Below, piece by piece: positions 1 to 8,516 of a stretch of DNA of 64,000 nucleotides. The stretch's first letter is position 1. Each line of letters begins with the position of its first letter. The stretch comes from Paracoccus liaowanqingii (GTDB lineage: Bacteria; Pseudomonadota; Alphaproteobacteria; Rhodobacterales; Rhodobacteraceae), in assembly GCF_004683865.2 (NCBI RefSeq), contig NZ_CP040760.1:62001-126000 (forward strand), read 5' to 3'. A program made the translations under genes and the position numbers. The notes under the pieces were generated by a model. It did not search any database. It worked only from the letters and a program-made list of their open reading frames with translations, and had not been told where the DNA came from.

Positions 1-1
1 C

Positions 2-1891
2 GCGCTGGTTGTGGCCGAGACGCTGGAGGCCGCGACCGAGGGTGCGCGCCTGCTGAACCCCCGATATCGTGCCGATCCGCCGAGGATCGGCCTGGACGGC
101 AATGCGCCCTATGACCCCGAAACCGTCAGCATCGGCCGCCCGCCGTCGCTGCAGACGGGCGACATGGACGCCGCCCGCGCGGGTGCCGCCCACCATTTGG
201 ACACGGTCATCGAGACCGCGGCCCAGTATCACAACGCGCTGGAACCCCATGCCATCACCGCCAAATGGGTCGGTGACCAGCTGGAGATTGACACCCCGAA
301 CCAGGCCATTGGTCTAGCGAAGCAAAGTTTTGCGGCCTATCTAGGGATCGATCCGGCACAGATCGTGATCCGCAGTCCGTTCCTTGGCGGCGGTTTTGGG
401 TCAAAGGCCATCCTGTATGGTGCGCAGCTGCTGGCGGTGCTGGCGGCCAGGGATCTGGACCGCCCCGTCAAGCTGGCGCTGCGTCGCGACCAGATGTACG
501 GCCCTGTCGGCCACCGCCCCGCCACGCGGCAGACGCTGCGTCTGGACTTGGACGACCAGGGGCACATCATCGCGCTGGACCACCACACATTGGCCGTCGC
601 CTCCAGCTTCGATGACTTCATCGAAAGCGCGTCGAACGCCTCGCACAGCGTCTATGCCACGACCGCGATGCGGACCACGCACAGCGCGGTGCGCGCGGAT
701 ACCGGCACGCCCGGACCGATGCGCGCGCCCGGAGAGGCGCCGGGATCGGCCGCTCTGGAGGTCGCCATCGATCAGGCGGCCCATGCGATGGGCATGGACC
801 CGCTGGCCTTCCGTCTGCTGAACTATGCCGAGACCGACCCGGCCACGGGGATGGCGTTCTCCTCCAAGGCGCTGCGCGAGTGCTATGCGCAGGCAGCGGA
901 CCTGTTCGGATGGGCAGACCGCCCGATGGCACCGCGCCAGATGCGTCAGGGGCGGTTGCTCAAGGGTTGGGGCATGGGCACCGCGCAGTTTCCCTGCCCG
1001 ATGTTCCAGGCTGCGGCGCATGCGACCTTGCGCGCCGACGGCAGTGCGGTGGTGGAAACCTCGGCCGCGGATATGGGGCAGGGGGCCTGGACCGCGCTGG
1101 CGCAGATCGCCGCCGACGGGCTTGGCATCGATGTCGACCGGCTGGAGTTCCGCTCGGGCCATTCCGACCTGCCCGATGCGGGCGTGGCGGGCGGATCGGG
1201 CCATACGGCCACGGCGGGCACCGCGCTCTTCAACGCCGGCGCCGACACGGTGCGGCAACTGGCCGACATCGCCATCAACGATCCGGGATCGCCGCTGTTC
1301 GGGGCGGGCAACGCGGGCGTCACCGCGCGCGGCGGGCGCCTCTATCGCAACGACGACGACAGTCGCAGCGAGACCTATGAGGACATCCTGGCCCGCGCCG
1401 GGCTGGACCTGCTGCGCGGAGAGGGCAAGGGCGCGCGCGAGGGCGAACCCGACCGGGCCATGTTCTCTCATGGCGGGGTCTTCGCCGAGGTGCTGGTCGA
1501 TCCCGATCTGGGCCAGATCCGCGTCAGCCGGCTGGTCGGGGCCTTTGCTGCCGGCCGCATCATCAACCCGCAACTGGCGCGCAGCCAACTGCTGGGCGGG
1601 ATGATCTGGGGCGTGGGCTTTGCCCTGCACGAGGAGGCAATCCACGATCCGCGCACGGGGCGGTTCACCAACAACGACCTTGCCGGCTATCACATCCCGG
1701 TCAATGCCGATGTCCCCTTCGTCGAGGCGCTGATGGTTCACGAAGATGATCCGTATGTGAACGCGCTTGGTATCAAGGGTGTCGGAGAGTTGGGGGTCAC
1801 CGGCACGGTGGGCGCCATCGCCAATGCCGTCTGGCATGCGACCGGCATCTGCCCGCAGCGCTTCCCCATCCACCCCGAAAGCCTGATCTGA
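2..1891 (+). CDS. Molybdopterin-binding subunit of a xanthine dehydrogenase/aldehyde oxidoreductase family enzyme (5' end outside window)
   Basis: This is the large catalytic subunit of a molybdenum hydroxylase, which oxidises aldehydes or N-heterocycles together with FAD and 2Fe-2S subunits that would lie upstream. The reading frame is open from base 2, so the start is missing; about 630 residues remain. Visible family signatures are FLGGGFGSK (about residue 124 counting from base 11), RAPGEAPGSAALE, and KGVGELGVTG near the C-terminus, which holds the conserved glutamate next to the cofactor. It most resembles the PaoC/YagR branch (aldehyde oxidoreductase) by its GVGELGVTGTVGAIANAVW tail, but the substrate cannot be read from sequence. 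No partner subunit follows, so this is the last gene of its operon. A 289-bp gap follows before the next gene. Confidence 0.9.
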   Translation, partial: ALVVAETLEAATEGARLLNPRYRADPPRIGLDGNAPYDPETVSIGRPPSLQTGDMDAARAGAAHHLDTVIETAAQYHNALEPHAITAKWVGDQLEIDTPNQAIGLAKQSFAAYLGIDPAQIVIRSPFLGGGFGSKAILYGAQLLAVLAARDLDRPVKLALRRDQMYGPVGHRPATRQTLRLDLDDQGHIIALDHHTLAVASSFDDFIESASNASHSVYATTAMRTTHSAVRADTGTPGPMRAPGEAPGSAALEVAIDQAAHAMGMDPLAFRLLNYAETDPATGMAFSSKALRECYAQAADLFGWADRPMAPRQMRQGRLLKGWGMGTAQFPCPMFQAAAHATLRADGSAVVETSAADMGQGAWTALAQIAADGLGIDVDRLEFRSGHSDLPDAGVAGGSGHTATAGTALFNAGADTVRQLADIAINDPGSPLFGAGNAGVTARGGRLYRNDDDSRSETYEDILARAGLDLLRGEGKGAREGEPDRAMFSHGGVFAEVLVDPDLGQIRVSRLVGAFAAGRIINPQLARSQLLGGMIWGVGFALHEEAIHDPRTGRFTNNDLAGYHIPVNADVPFVEALMVHEDDPYVNALGIKGVGELGVTGTVGAIANAVWHATGICPQRFPIHPESLI

Positions 1892-2180
1892 GCCATTCTC
1901 ATCTTGCCATGCCAGGCAACAATGGCCCCGGTGCCATGCGGCGCCGTGCTGGCCGTAGCTTCGGCCTTTCCTATTGCTATACGAGCAAGTTCCAGCAATT
2001 CCGCAATCAGGTGAGGGCGGTGGGTGGTAGCCACCTTGGCCGGTGGCTGGGCTGCAGGGCTTGCAAGCAATCATCCGTTCGGCTCACAGACGTCGTTGGT
2101 TAAGGCTGCTTTCCTTAGGGTGCCATCTATTAAAGACAATCGGTCTTTGCTTAAATAAGCACTCGTCGTAATCTGCGGCG

Positions 2181-3362
2181 ATGATTGACCAACCTTCGAA
2201 TCAACGGCGTGGCCGCTATGTCCAAACACCTGTCGCAGGCGAGATGGTACGAGCCTTCGTTCCACCGCCTCTGCCGCCGGAACCGAAAATCAATGTTCTG
2301 CAGCTGCTCGAGAAGCTGAGCCTAGCCGAGCGTGCCTTGGGCCGCCTGGATGGCATAACGATGCTGCTGCCCCGGCAAGAACTCTTTCTTTACATGTATG
2401 TCCGCAAGGAGGCGGTTCTCTCCTCCCAGATCGAGGGGACACAGTCGACACTGACTGATCTTCTGCGCTTCGAAACGGAAGCGGCATCGGGAGAGCCAAT
2501 CGACGATATCCGCGAAGTCTCGAACTACGTCGACGCGATGATGTATGGCCTGGAGCGCCTGCAAGAGCTTCCGCTGTCCTTGCGCCTGATCCGAGAAATG
2601 CACGCGAGACTGCTTCAAAGCGGCCGCGGCGGCACCAAAAATCCCGGGGAGTTTCGGCGGACGCAGAACTGGATTGGTGGAACGCGGCCTGGAAATGCCC
2701 TGTTTGTGCCTCCGCCCGTGACGGAGCTGGACACATGTCTTGGTGAACTGGAACGCTTCATGCACGAGGATCAATCGAAGCTGCCGGCATTGATCAAAGC
2801 GGGGCTCCTGCACGTCCAGTTCGAGACAATACACCCGTTTCTAGACGGCAATGGCCGCATCGGCCGTCTGCTGGTGACACTCTACCTCTGCGTCAACGAG
2901 GTGCTGCGAACACCGCTGCTTTATCTCAGCCTCTACCTGAAAGCGCATCGATCCGAATATTACCGCCTGCTTCAAGAGGTGCGGGAGAACGGCAACTGGG
3001 AAGCTTGGCTGGACTTTTTTCTTACCGGCGTTGCGGAGACTGCCAACCAGGCCTTTGACGCAGCCACCCGGATTGTCGGCCTCTTCAAGGAAGACCGCGA
3101 TCGCATCACGGGCAAAAGTGACCGCGCAGGATCGGCGCTTCGCATTCACGATCTGTTTCAGCAGAGCCCTTTTCTGTCTGCCACCCAACTTGTCCAACGA
3201 ACCGGACTGTCGGCGCCGACCGTCAATTCCGCCTTGGCAGATCTGCAACGAATGGGCATCGTGACAGAGGTCACGGGACGCAAGCGCGGGCGGGTGTTCA
3301 GCTATCAGCGATATTTGACGATCATCAGCGAAGGAACAGAACCCCTGCCGCAGTCAGGCTGA
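2181..3362 (+). CDS. Fic family protein (class II, winged-helix C-terminus)
   Basis: A probable AMP-transferase (or related nucleotidyl-transferase) of the Fic/DOC superfamily, 393 residues. The catalytic motif HPFLDGNGRIGR is complete at residues 218-229 with the active His218. An N-terminal SSQIEGT sequence (81-87) matches the [ST]xxxE[GN] inhibitory helix, so this is the autoinhibited class II type. Residues about 320-385 form a winged-helix DNA-binding domain (TQLVQRTGLSAPTVNSALADL). The architecture matches SoFic-like proteins of Shewanella. Such proteins are often stand-alone regulators or toxin-like enzymes; no antitoxin partner is adjacent, as expected when the inhibitory helix is built in. 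A short hairpin (AAAGAC, 5-nt loop, GTCTTT at 2132-2148) lies just upstream. The 3' end overlaps the convergent gene at 3325. Confidence 0.9.
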   Translation: MIDQPSNQRRGRYVQTPVAGEMVRAFVPPPLPPEPKINVLQLLEKLSLAERALGRLDGITMLLPRQELFLYMYVRKEAVLSSQIEGTQSTLTDLLRFETEAASGEPIDDIREVSNYVDAMMYGLERLQELPLSLRLIREMHARLLQSGRGGTKNPGEFRRTQNWIGGTRPGNALFVPPPVTELDTCLGELERFMHEDQSKLPALIKAGLLHVQFETIHPFLDGNGRIGRLLVTLYLCVNEVLRTPLLYLSLYLKAHRSEYYRLLQEVRENGNWEAWLDFFLTGVAETANQAFDAATRIVGLFKEDRDRITGKSDRAGSALRIHDLFQQSPFLSATQLVQRTGLSAPTVNSALADLQRMGIVTEVTGRKRGRVFSYQRYLTIISEGTEPLPQSG

Positions 3363-3766
3363 TCTCCGACTTGTCCTCCATCGTGTCAGAAGGGACGGTA
3401 GCGTGAGCAACACCGGCCTCCTTTCCAGGCGCCATCGCTGCCACGATTTGTCTATCTTGAGGGGTCTTGGTCTGGATCGAGGTGAACGCCTCGAAACGCG
3501 GTGCGCCCGCATGCAGCGTGCGCGTGTTGCCGGCCCGCGCATGGGCCGCGCGGAACTGTGTGGAGGTGGTCCAGGCACGGAACGCGCCCTCGTCCCGCCA
3601 CACTTTGTGCGAGGCATACAGTCGGTGGCCGTCCTCCTCGGGGCCCTTCAGCATGTTGAATTCGACGAACCCGTCCATCTCGTGCAGCCGGCTGTCGCGG
3701 CCCAGCCACAGCGCTTCGAAATCGGCAGCATTCTCCAAGTGGGACAGTAAAGTGGTTCATTGCCAA
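3325..3766 (-). pseudogene. Antibiotic-biosynthesis-monooxygenase (ABM/IsdG-like) domain protein, frameshifted near its N-terminus
   Basis: The frame beginning ENAADFEALWLGRDSRLHE and continuing through KVWRDEGAFRAWTTSTQFRAAHA is a typical ABM-domain (IsdG/HmoB-like haem-degrading or quinol monooxygenase) fold of about 100 residues. The expected N-terminal strand, MAMNHFTV, is present just upstream but in another frame (TTG at 3766 or ATG at 3760), and reading needs one extra base to be skipped near 3737-3742. No good ribosome binding site precedes either possible start. The C-terminus runs about 45 residues past the usual domain end (after FEAFTSI) with unrelated sequence, ending inside the 3' end of the Fic gene. 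I infer a decayed or rearranged gene; a sequencing error at the shift is the alternative. Confidence 0.6.
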
Positions 3767-4007
3767 AAATGTGAGGGTCCTTTCCGGGGTCTCGGGTACG
3801 AAGGGTCGCCGATGCCCGTGGCGGGATCAAGCAACGGCTTGCACCGGTGTGGCATCGTGTCCGGCCTGTCGTCATGTCCCTCCCGGCCCCCGCTCGAATG
3901 TGGCCCTTGAGCCGCTCTCTGCCGATGGCGCAAAAGTTCATTTCAAGGCGCAACCTGCATGGGCTAATGGCGTTTGAGCGCTCAATCAAAATACGCTGGA
4001 GGCAACC

Positions 4008-4175
4008 ATGCAGGAAGAGGTGATCGTGACGACCTTCTCACACGAAGATCTCGACCTGATAATCGAAGCTCTTTCTGCCTATCAACACATTCCGAGCTAC
4101 CGGATCTTGTACGAACGCTTGCTGGACGCGCGGGTGAAGGCCGACCGATGGAAGCGCATTGGCGGGGCTACCTAA
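4008..4175 (+). CDS. Small protein of 55 residues, unknown function
   Basis: The frame starts at an ATG placed 6 bases after a strong GGAGG ribosome binding site (3998-4002) and encodes a compact, acidic-then-basic protein: it begins MQEEVIVTTFSHEDLDLII, has an amphipathic middle (EALSAYQHIPSYRILYERLL) and ends DRWKRIGGAT. It has no membrane segment or cysteine. The good ribosome binding site, even codon use and lack of any competing gene support translation. I do not recognise the family. It sits alone between the broken monooxygenase and the convergent beta-lactamase, so context gives no function. Confidence 0.55.
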   Translation: MQEEVIVTTFSHEDLDLIIEALSAYQHIPSYRILYERLLDARVKADRWKRIGGAT

Positions 4176-4348
4176 AGACCTGTACGACATGCGCCCGCGT
4201 AGGAATGATCCTTGCGTGCGCATGTCTGGATGGTGCGCGCACTGCAAACGGCGGGGTGGTCCAGCTCCGCCTCCACGTTTCGGCTGAGCACCGCAATTAC
4301 CGTCACTCGGCGGCAGTGTTCGGCGTCATGTGCTGCGCATTACCTGTT

Positions 4349-5203
4349 TCACTTGGCGGCGGTGATTTCGCTGACGAGCGCCGCGCCGATGCGGGCAATG
4401 GCACGGTTGCGGGTGGGCATGTCGGCCTCGTTTCCTGTCAGGTAGACTGCTGTCAGCCAAGGATCACCCTGCGGCGGGCGGATCACCGCAATGATGGAGC
4501 GCGACCCGTACCCACCAGCGCCGGTCTTGTCGCCGATGACCCAGCCCTCGGGCAGGCTGGCGCGGATCAGATCGTCGGCCACCTGATCGGCCCGCATCCA
4601 GGCCTCCAGCTGCTGCTGCGAGGCGACGGAGAGGACCGGGCCGAACAGCAGCGTCTCCAGCGTGGCGGTCATCGCGGCGGGGGTGGAGGTGTCGCGGGGA
4701 TCGCCCGGCACGGCCTCGTTGAGGTCCGTCTCCCACCGGTCCAGCCGCGTCGTATCGTCCCCGATCGCGCGCAGGTATTGGGTGAAATCCTCGGGCCCCC
4801 CGAGGCGGTCCAGCAGCAGGTTGGCAGCGGTATTGTCGCTCAGCGTGATGGTGGCTTCGCACAGCTCTGCGACCGTCATCGCGTCGCGGGTTTCCGTGAC
4901 GGGCGAATAGGTGACCAGATCGCCCGGGCTGTAGCCGACCCTGCGGTCCAGCTGATCCTCTCCGGCATCGACCAGGGTCAGGATCGTGCCGCACAAGGGC
5001 ACCTTGAAGGTGCTGGACAGGGGAAACCGCTCGTCTTCACGATAGCCGGTGGCGTCACTCCCGCCCGGCTGGCGCAGGGACACCCCGACGCGACCGCCCA
5101 GATCGGCCTCGATGGCCCGGGCGGCCTCGGTGACGGTCTCGGCGGCGATGGGGGCGGTCAGCGCGCTCAGCAGGATGCAAGTGGCGATTGTCGTTCGTGG
5201 CAT
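4349..5203 (-). CDS. Class A beta-lactamase
   Basis: A periplasmic serine beta-lactamase of 284 residues. A signal peptide covers about residues 1-21 (MPRTTIATCILLSALTAPIA, cut before AET). All class A motifs are present: S64-T-F-K67 (Ser70/Lys73), S122-D-N124 (SDN130), E158 in RWETDLN (Glu166 and Asn170) and K226-T-G228 (KTG234). Cys71 and Cys115 correspond to the Cys77-Cys123 disulfide of TEM/CARB enzymes. The ATG follows a GGAG ribosome binding site by 6 bases; the much longer open frame upstream of this ATG lacks family similarity and is not used. It is divergent from a LysR gene 180 bp away, the classic ampC-ampR arrangement, so beta-lactam induction through that regulator is likely (inference). 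Exact spectrum cannot be told. Confidence 0.93.
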   Translation of the reverse strand: MPRTTIATCILLSALTAPIAAETVTEAARAIEADLGGRVGVSLRQPGGSDATGYREDERFPLSSTFKVPLCGTILTLVDAGEDQLDRRVGYSPGDLVTYSPVTETRDAMTVAELCEATITLSDNTAANLLLDRLGGPEDFTQYLRAIGDDTTRLDRWETDLNEAVPGDPRDTSTPAAMTATLETLLFGPVLSVASQQQLEAWMRADQVADDLIRASLPEGWVIGDKTGAGGYGSRSIIAVIRPPQGDPWLTAVYLTGNEADMPTRNRAIARIGAALVSEITAAK

Positions 5204-5292
5204 GGGAAACTCCAGGGTGACCCCGGCATGCGCGGGGTTTGCCGCCCGCAAGGGGCGGTATCGGATTGTCTTATGAAGGCGGCCAGCGGGCA

Positions 5293-5309
5293 TCATGCCA
5301 AGGCCATGA
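5293..5309. promoter_or_regulatory. Candidate LysR-type operator between bla and its regulator
   Basis: The 17-bp sequence TCATGCCAAGGCCATGA has perfect outer arms TCATG/CATGA around a 7-bp centre and fits the T-N11-A type of LysR binding site with dyad symmetry. It lies about 75 bp upstream of the regulator start and about 90 bp upstream of the beta-lactamase start, where an AmpR-like protein would control both divergent promoters. This is motif-level evidence only. Confidence 0.35.
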
Positions 5310-5383
5310 CAGAGGTGTAATCGATTGACGCGGCGCTGCTCAAACGACAAATCCTGACGCAGGACATAAGCTGAGGTGATGGC

Positions 5384-6271
5384 ATGGACAGACCCAACCT
5401 TCCCTTGAACGGGCTGCGCGCCTTCGAGGTCGCCGCCCGGCAGGGCAGCTTTACCCGCGCCGCGATCGAGCTGCGGGTGACGCAGGCCGCCGTCAGTCAG
5501 CAGATCCAGCGACTGGAGGATCTGTTGGGCCACCGCCTGTTCATCCGCGCCTCCACCGGGCTGATCCTGACCGATATCGGCGCCGCGCTGCACCCGGTCC
5601 TGACCCGCAGTTTCGACGAGATGGGCGAGGTGCTGGACCGCTTTCAGGGTGGCCGCTATCGCGAGACGCTGAACCTCGGGGTCGTCACGACCTTTGCGAC
5701 CGGCTGGCTGATCCCGCGTCTTGAGGCGTTCGAGGCCATCCATCCCGGCATCAGCCTGCGCATCTTCACACATAACAACCGAATCGACATTGCCAAGGAG
5801 GGGCTGCATATGGCGATCCGCTTCGGTGACCGGACTGCATGGCCCTGGCTGGAGGCGGCGCCCCTGATCGCGGCGCCCCTGACGCCCCTGTGCGCTCCGG
5901 ACCTGCTGCCGCATCTGCAGGCGCCGAAGGATCTGCTGGGCCAGCGGCTGCTACGGTCCTACCGCGTGGACGAATGGGCGGGCTGGTTCGCGGCTGCCGG
6001 GGCCGAGTGCCCGCCGCTGGAGGGGCCGGTGCTGGACAGCTCGGTCGCTTTGGCGGATCTTGCCGCGGCGGGGCATGGGGTGGCCTTGCTGCCGGCGGCG
6101 ATGTTCGCCCGCCAGCTGCAGGCCGGCACATTGGCGCGGCCCTTCGCCACCGAAGTCGCCGCGGGCCATTACTGGCTGACATGGCTGCGGGGCAAGCCGC
6201 TGACTTTGGCGATGGCGCAGGTGAGAAGCTGGCTGATGGATGGTGCAGGCGCAGGCGAGCCGCCGGAATAA
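5384..6271 (+). CDS. LysR-family transcriptional regulator (AmpR-like)
   Basis: A 295-residue LysR regulator. The N-terminal winged helix-turn-helix spans about residues 8-65 (FEVAARQGSFTRAAIELRVTQAAVSQQIQRLEDLLG), followed by a substrate-binding domain of the GcvA/AmpR branch (VVTTFATGWLIPRLEAFEAIHPGI; HMAIRFGD; GHGVALLPA). In AmpR the effector domain senses muropeptides and switches the divergent beta-lactamase gene on. The arrangement here, head-to-head with a class A beta-lactamase over a 180-bp gap, supports the same role by inference. The tail is slightly extended (GAGAGEPPE). An IS481-type insertion begins only 49 bp after the stop codon. Confidence 0.88.
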   Translation: MDRPNLPLNGLRAFEVAARQGSFTRAAIELRVTQAAVSQQIQRLEDLLGHRLFIRASTGLILTDIGAALHPVLTRSFDEMGEVLDRFQGGRYRETLNLGVVTTFATGWLIPRLEAFEAIHPGISLRIFTHNNRIDIAKEGLHMAIRFGDRTAWPWLEAAPLIAAPLTPLCAPDLLPHLQAPKDLLGQRLLRSYRVDEWAGWFAAAGAECPPLEGPVLDSSVALADLAAAGHGVALLPAAMFARQLQAGTLARPFATEVAAGHYWLTWLRGKPLTLAMAQVRSWLMDGAGAGEPPE

Positions 6272-7020
6272 GATGGCATCAGGGGCATCTTATCAGAAGG
6301 GACAGCGGACTGTGCCTACTTGTCCCATCCCGGATGATCACATAGACCCTCGCCGGACCGCGTTCTTCGTGGCAAGATCGATCCTGGGCGAGTTTCGGGA
6401 CGGGAGGCGAGGATGCTGATCTCTCTTCACAAGCAGGCAGCGACGACACCGAAGATACGAGCCGCGATCCAAGCGAGCACTGAGCCGGCCTGGAGGGTGG
6501 CGGAGCGCTACGGCATCTCCATGCAGACCGTCTGGAAGTGGCAGAGCCGGGACAATGTCCATGACCGATCCCACACCCCCCACAGGCTTCAGTCGACGCT
6601 CACGCCGGCACAGGAAGCTGTGGCAGTGGCACTGCGCAAGTCGCTGCTGTTGCCGCTGGATGACCTGCTGTCGGTGGTGCGGGAGTTCCTGCACCCTCAT
6701 GTCTCGCGTTCCGGGCTGGACCGCTGCCTGCGCCGGCATGGCGTGGGCAGTCTGCGCGCTTTGAAGCCTGCCTTGCCACGACCTGCGCACGGGGCCTTCA
6801 AGGCTTACGAGCCGGGCTATGTGCATGTCGACGTAAAATACCTGCCGCAGATGGCCGACGAGAGCCGCCGCCGGTATCTGTTCGTGGCCATCGACCGCGC
6901 CACGAGGTGGGTCTTCGTGCGCATCTACCCAGCCAAAACCGCTGCCAACGCCCGCCGTTTGTCTCGCGCGATCTGGAACGCGCCGCACCGATGACGATCA
7001 CCAGGGTGCTCACCGACAAC

Positions 7021-7223
7021 GTCCTATGTTGGGACGGATTTGCCATTCAGGGCGTCAGATCACGGGGCATCCGAGCGACCGGATGCCCTGAAGATGTTCG
7101 CCCAAGCGGGCTCCGCCGTCAAGAAATGGTCTCTCCCATAGCAAATACAGGGTCGGCCAAGTTGCCGCCCTCACCGTCCTTAAGACGAGATCCTAAATCC
7201 CAAGCGGAAGGCCCAAACATTAT
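7021..7223 (-). ncRNA. Candidate bridge RNA / seekRNA region of the IS110-type element
   Basis: IS110-family elements encode a guide RNA in a non-coding end, downstream of the transposase gene in the IS1111 group. Here the 203-bp downstream end contains a perfect 9-bp hairpin (GGGCATCCG at 7065-7073, 6-nt loop, CGGATGCCC at 7080-7088). An outer 5-bp stem (GGGCG 7050-7054 with CGCCC 7099-7103) encloses an internal loop of 9-10 nt per side, the layout of a bridge-RNA guide loop. Nearby, CTCACCG (7170-7176) repeats the left target flank and TTGCCG (7162-7167) is the complement of the right target half. The assignment is inference from position and folding by eye; strand follows the transposase. 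Confidence 0.38.
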
Positions 7224-8516
7224 CTACGAGGTCGCCGATGGCGCCTCCACGGCTCTATAGAAAGGGGTCCTTCCGCTCGGGCTCGCCCCCTCGAAGAAGG
7301 GGCGATAGGGTTCGCCGGATTTGATCACGGCGTGAATGGTGCGTGCCATCTTTGCGGCGATGGCAGTGTATGCCTTGCGGCGCAGATCCGGGTTATGGCG
7401 GTCCTGCGAGATGTAGCGTTCGAACTTGTCTCGGAAGCTGTTGGCGGGCTTGAGCACGGCCGCCTGACTGGCCAGCCATAAGACGCGGCGCAGCCTTACA
7501 TTCCCATACTTCGAGATCTTGCTCTTTCCGCGGAACAGCCCGGATTGCACAGTCGCAAGATCCATGCCGCAGAACTTCAGGAATTGCCGATGATGTCGAA
7601 AGCGCCGCAGGTCGCCAGCCTCGGCAAGGACGGCAAGTGCGTTGACCGGGCCGATCCCCGGAATGGTGCGCAACAGGCGATAATCGGGATGGTTTGCGAG
7701 CAGTTCGGCAGCCCGGGCCTCGATGGCATTGCGCTGTTGGATCAGACTGCGACCCTGCCGCAGAACCAGCCGGAACATGCTGAGGGCATCCGAACCGGGG
7801 TCGACAGGCAAGCCTACCGAAGTCTTTGACGTCTCGTAGATATCTGCCAAAAGCGCCGCCTTTCCGACGCGTCTGCCCACGATCGGCCAAGCCACCGCGA
7901 TGAACTCATCCTTCTCCATGGCGGTGATCAGGTGGGGCGACGGAAAAGCCTCGAGGAAGGCCAAAAACCAATCTCCGCGTGAACTGCGATGAAACCGATC
8001 TGCTTCCGGAAAATAGAGCGGCAGATAGTGGGTCAGGATGCGGTGCCACAGTTCGGTCTTGGCACGCGCCACCATCTCATAGGTTTTTGACAACTCCTGA
8101 ATGTCGCAAGTGCCCGCGACCAACGGATCATGGAAGACCTGCACGGCCCCGATCTCCAGCATGCGCAGAATTACCTGGGCGTCCTTCGGGTCATTTTTGT
8201 CCCAGCTGTTATGCAAGGCCTCCCGCGTTCTAGCGAGTGCGACCGACGAAACCAGATTCAACTCGAAGCCGGCGGCCCCGAGGGCGAACACGAGCGCGCG
8301 GTGATAGTTACCGGTCGCCTCGAACCCGATGGCGACAGGAAGCTCGAAGCTGCGCAAGGTCTCGATCAGGCGCTGATAATCCGCAGCAACGTTCAGCACC
8401 GTCATGCGTCTGCGACGCGTCTTGCCTGGTATCGCGATCAGCACCTCGTGCCTGTTCTTCGATATGTCGATGCCTACCAGAATGCGGGCATCCGTCGTAG
8501 CATTGACCTTGGCCAT
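7224..8516 (-). CDS. IS110-family transposase (DEDD/serine recombinase)
   Basis: A 430-residue RNA-guided DEDD transposase. The N-terminal RuvC-like domain begins ILVGIDISKNRHEV (first Asp) and continues with GFEATGNYHRAL and NSWDKNDPKDAQVI (last acidic residues). The C-terminal Tnp domain contains TIPGIGPVNALAVLAEAGD, FCGMDLATVQSG and the serine-bearing GNVRLRRVLWLASQ. The ATG at 8516 follows AGGAG by 7 bases; the open frame extends 13 codons further upstream without a signal. The protein appears complete, so this copy may be active. It is somewhat longer than the usual 320-400 residues. Confidence 0.9.
   Translation of the reverse strand: MAKVNATTDARILVGIDISKNRHEVLIAIPGKTRRRRMTVLNVAADYQRLIETLRSFELPVAIGFEATGNYHRALVFALGAAGFELNLVSSVALARTREALHNSWDKNDPKDAQVILRMLEIGAVQVFHDPLVAGTCDIQELSKTYEMVARAKTELWHRILTHYLPLYFPEADRFHRSSRGDWFLAFLEAFPSPHLITAMEKDEFIAVAWPIVGRRVGKAALLADIYETSKTSVGLPVDPGSDALSMFRLVLRQGRSLIQQRNAIEARAAELLANHPDYRLLRTIPGIGPVNALAVLAEAGDLRRFRHHRQFLKFCGMDLATVQSGLFRGKSKISKYGNVRLRRVLWLASQAAVLKPANSFRDKFERYISQDRHNPDLRRKAYTAIAAKMARTIHAVIKSGEPYRPFFEGASPSGRTPFYRAVEAPSATS

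Noticed and set aside
401..2074. A 557-codon open frame antisense to the molybdenum hydroxylase gene
   Set aside because: It mirrors the codon structure of the real gene in GC-rich DNA and has no recognisable domain.
5204..5914. Upstream extension of the beta-lactamase frame (to 521 codons)
   Set aside because: It runs antisense through the LysR gene and lacks similarity; the ATG at 5203 with signal peptide and GGAG is the proper start.
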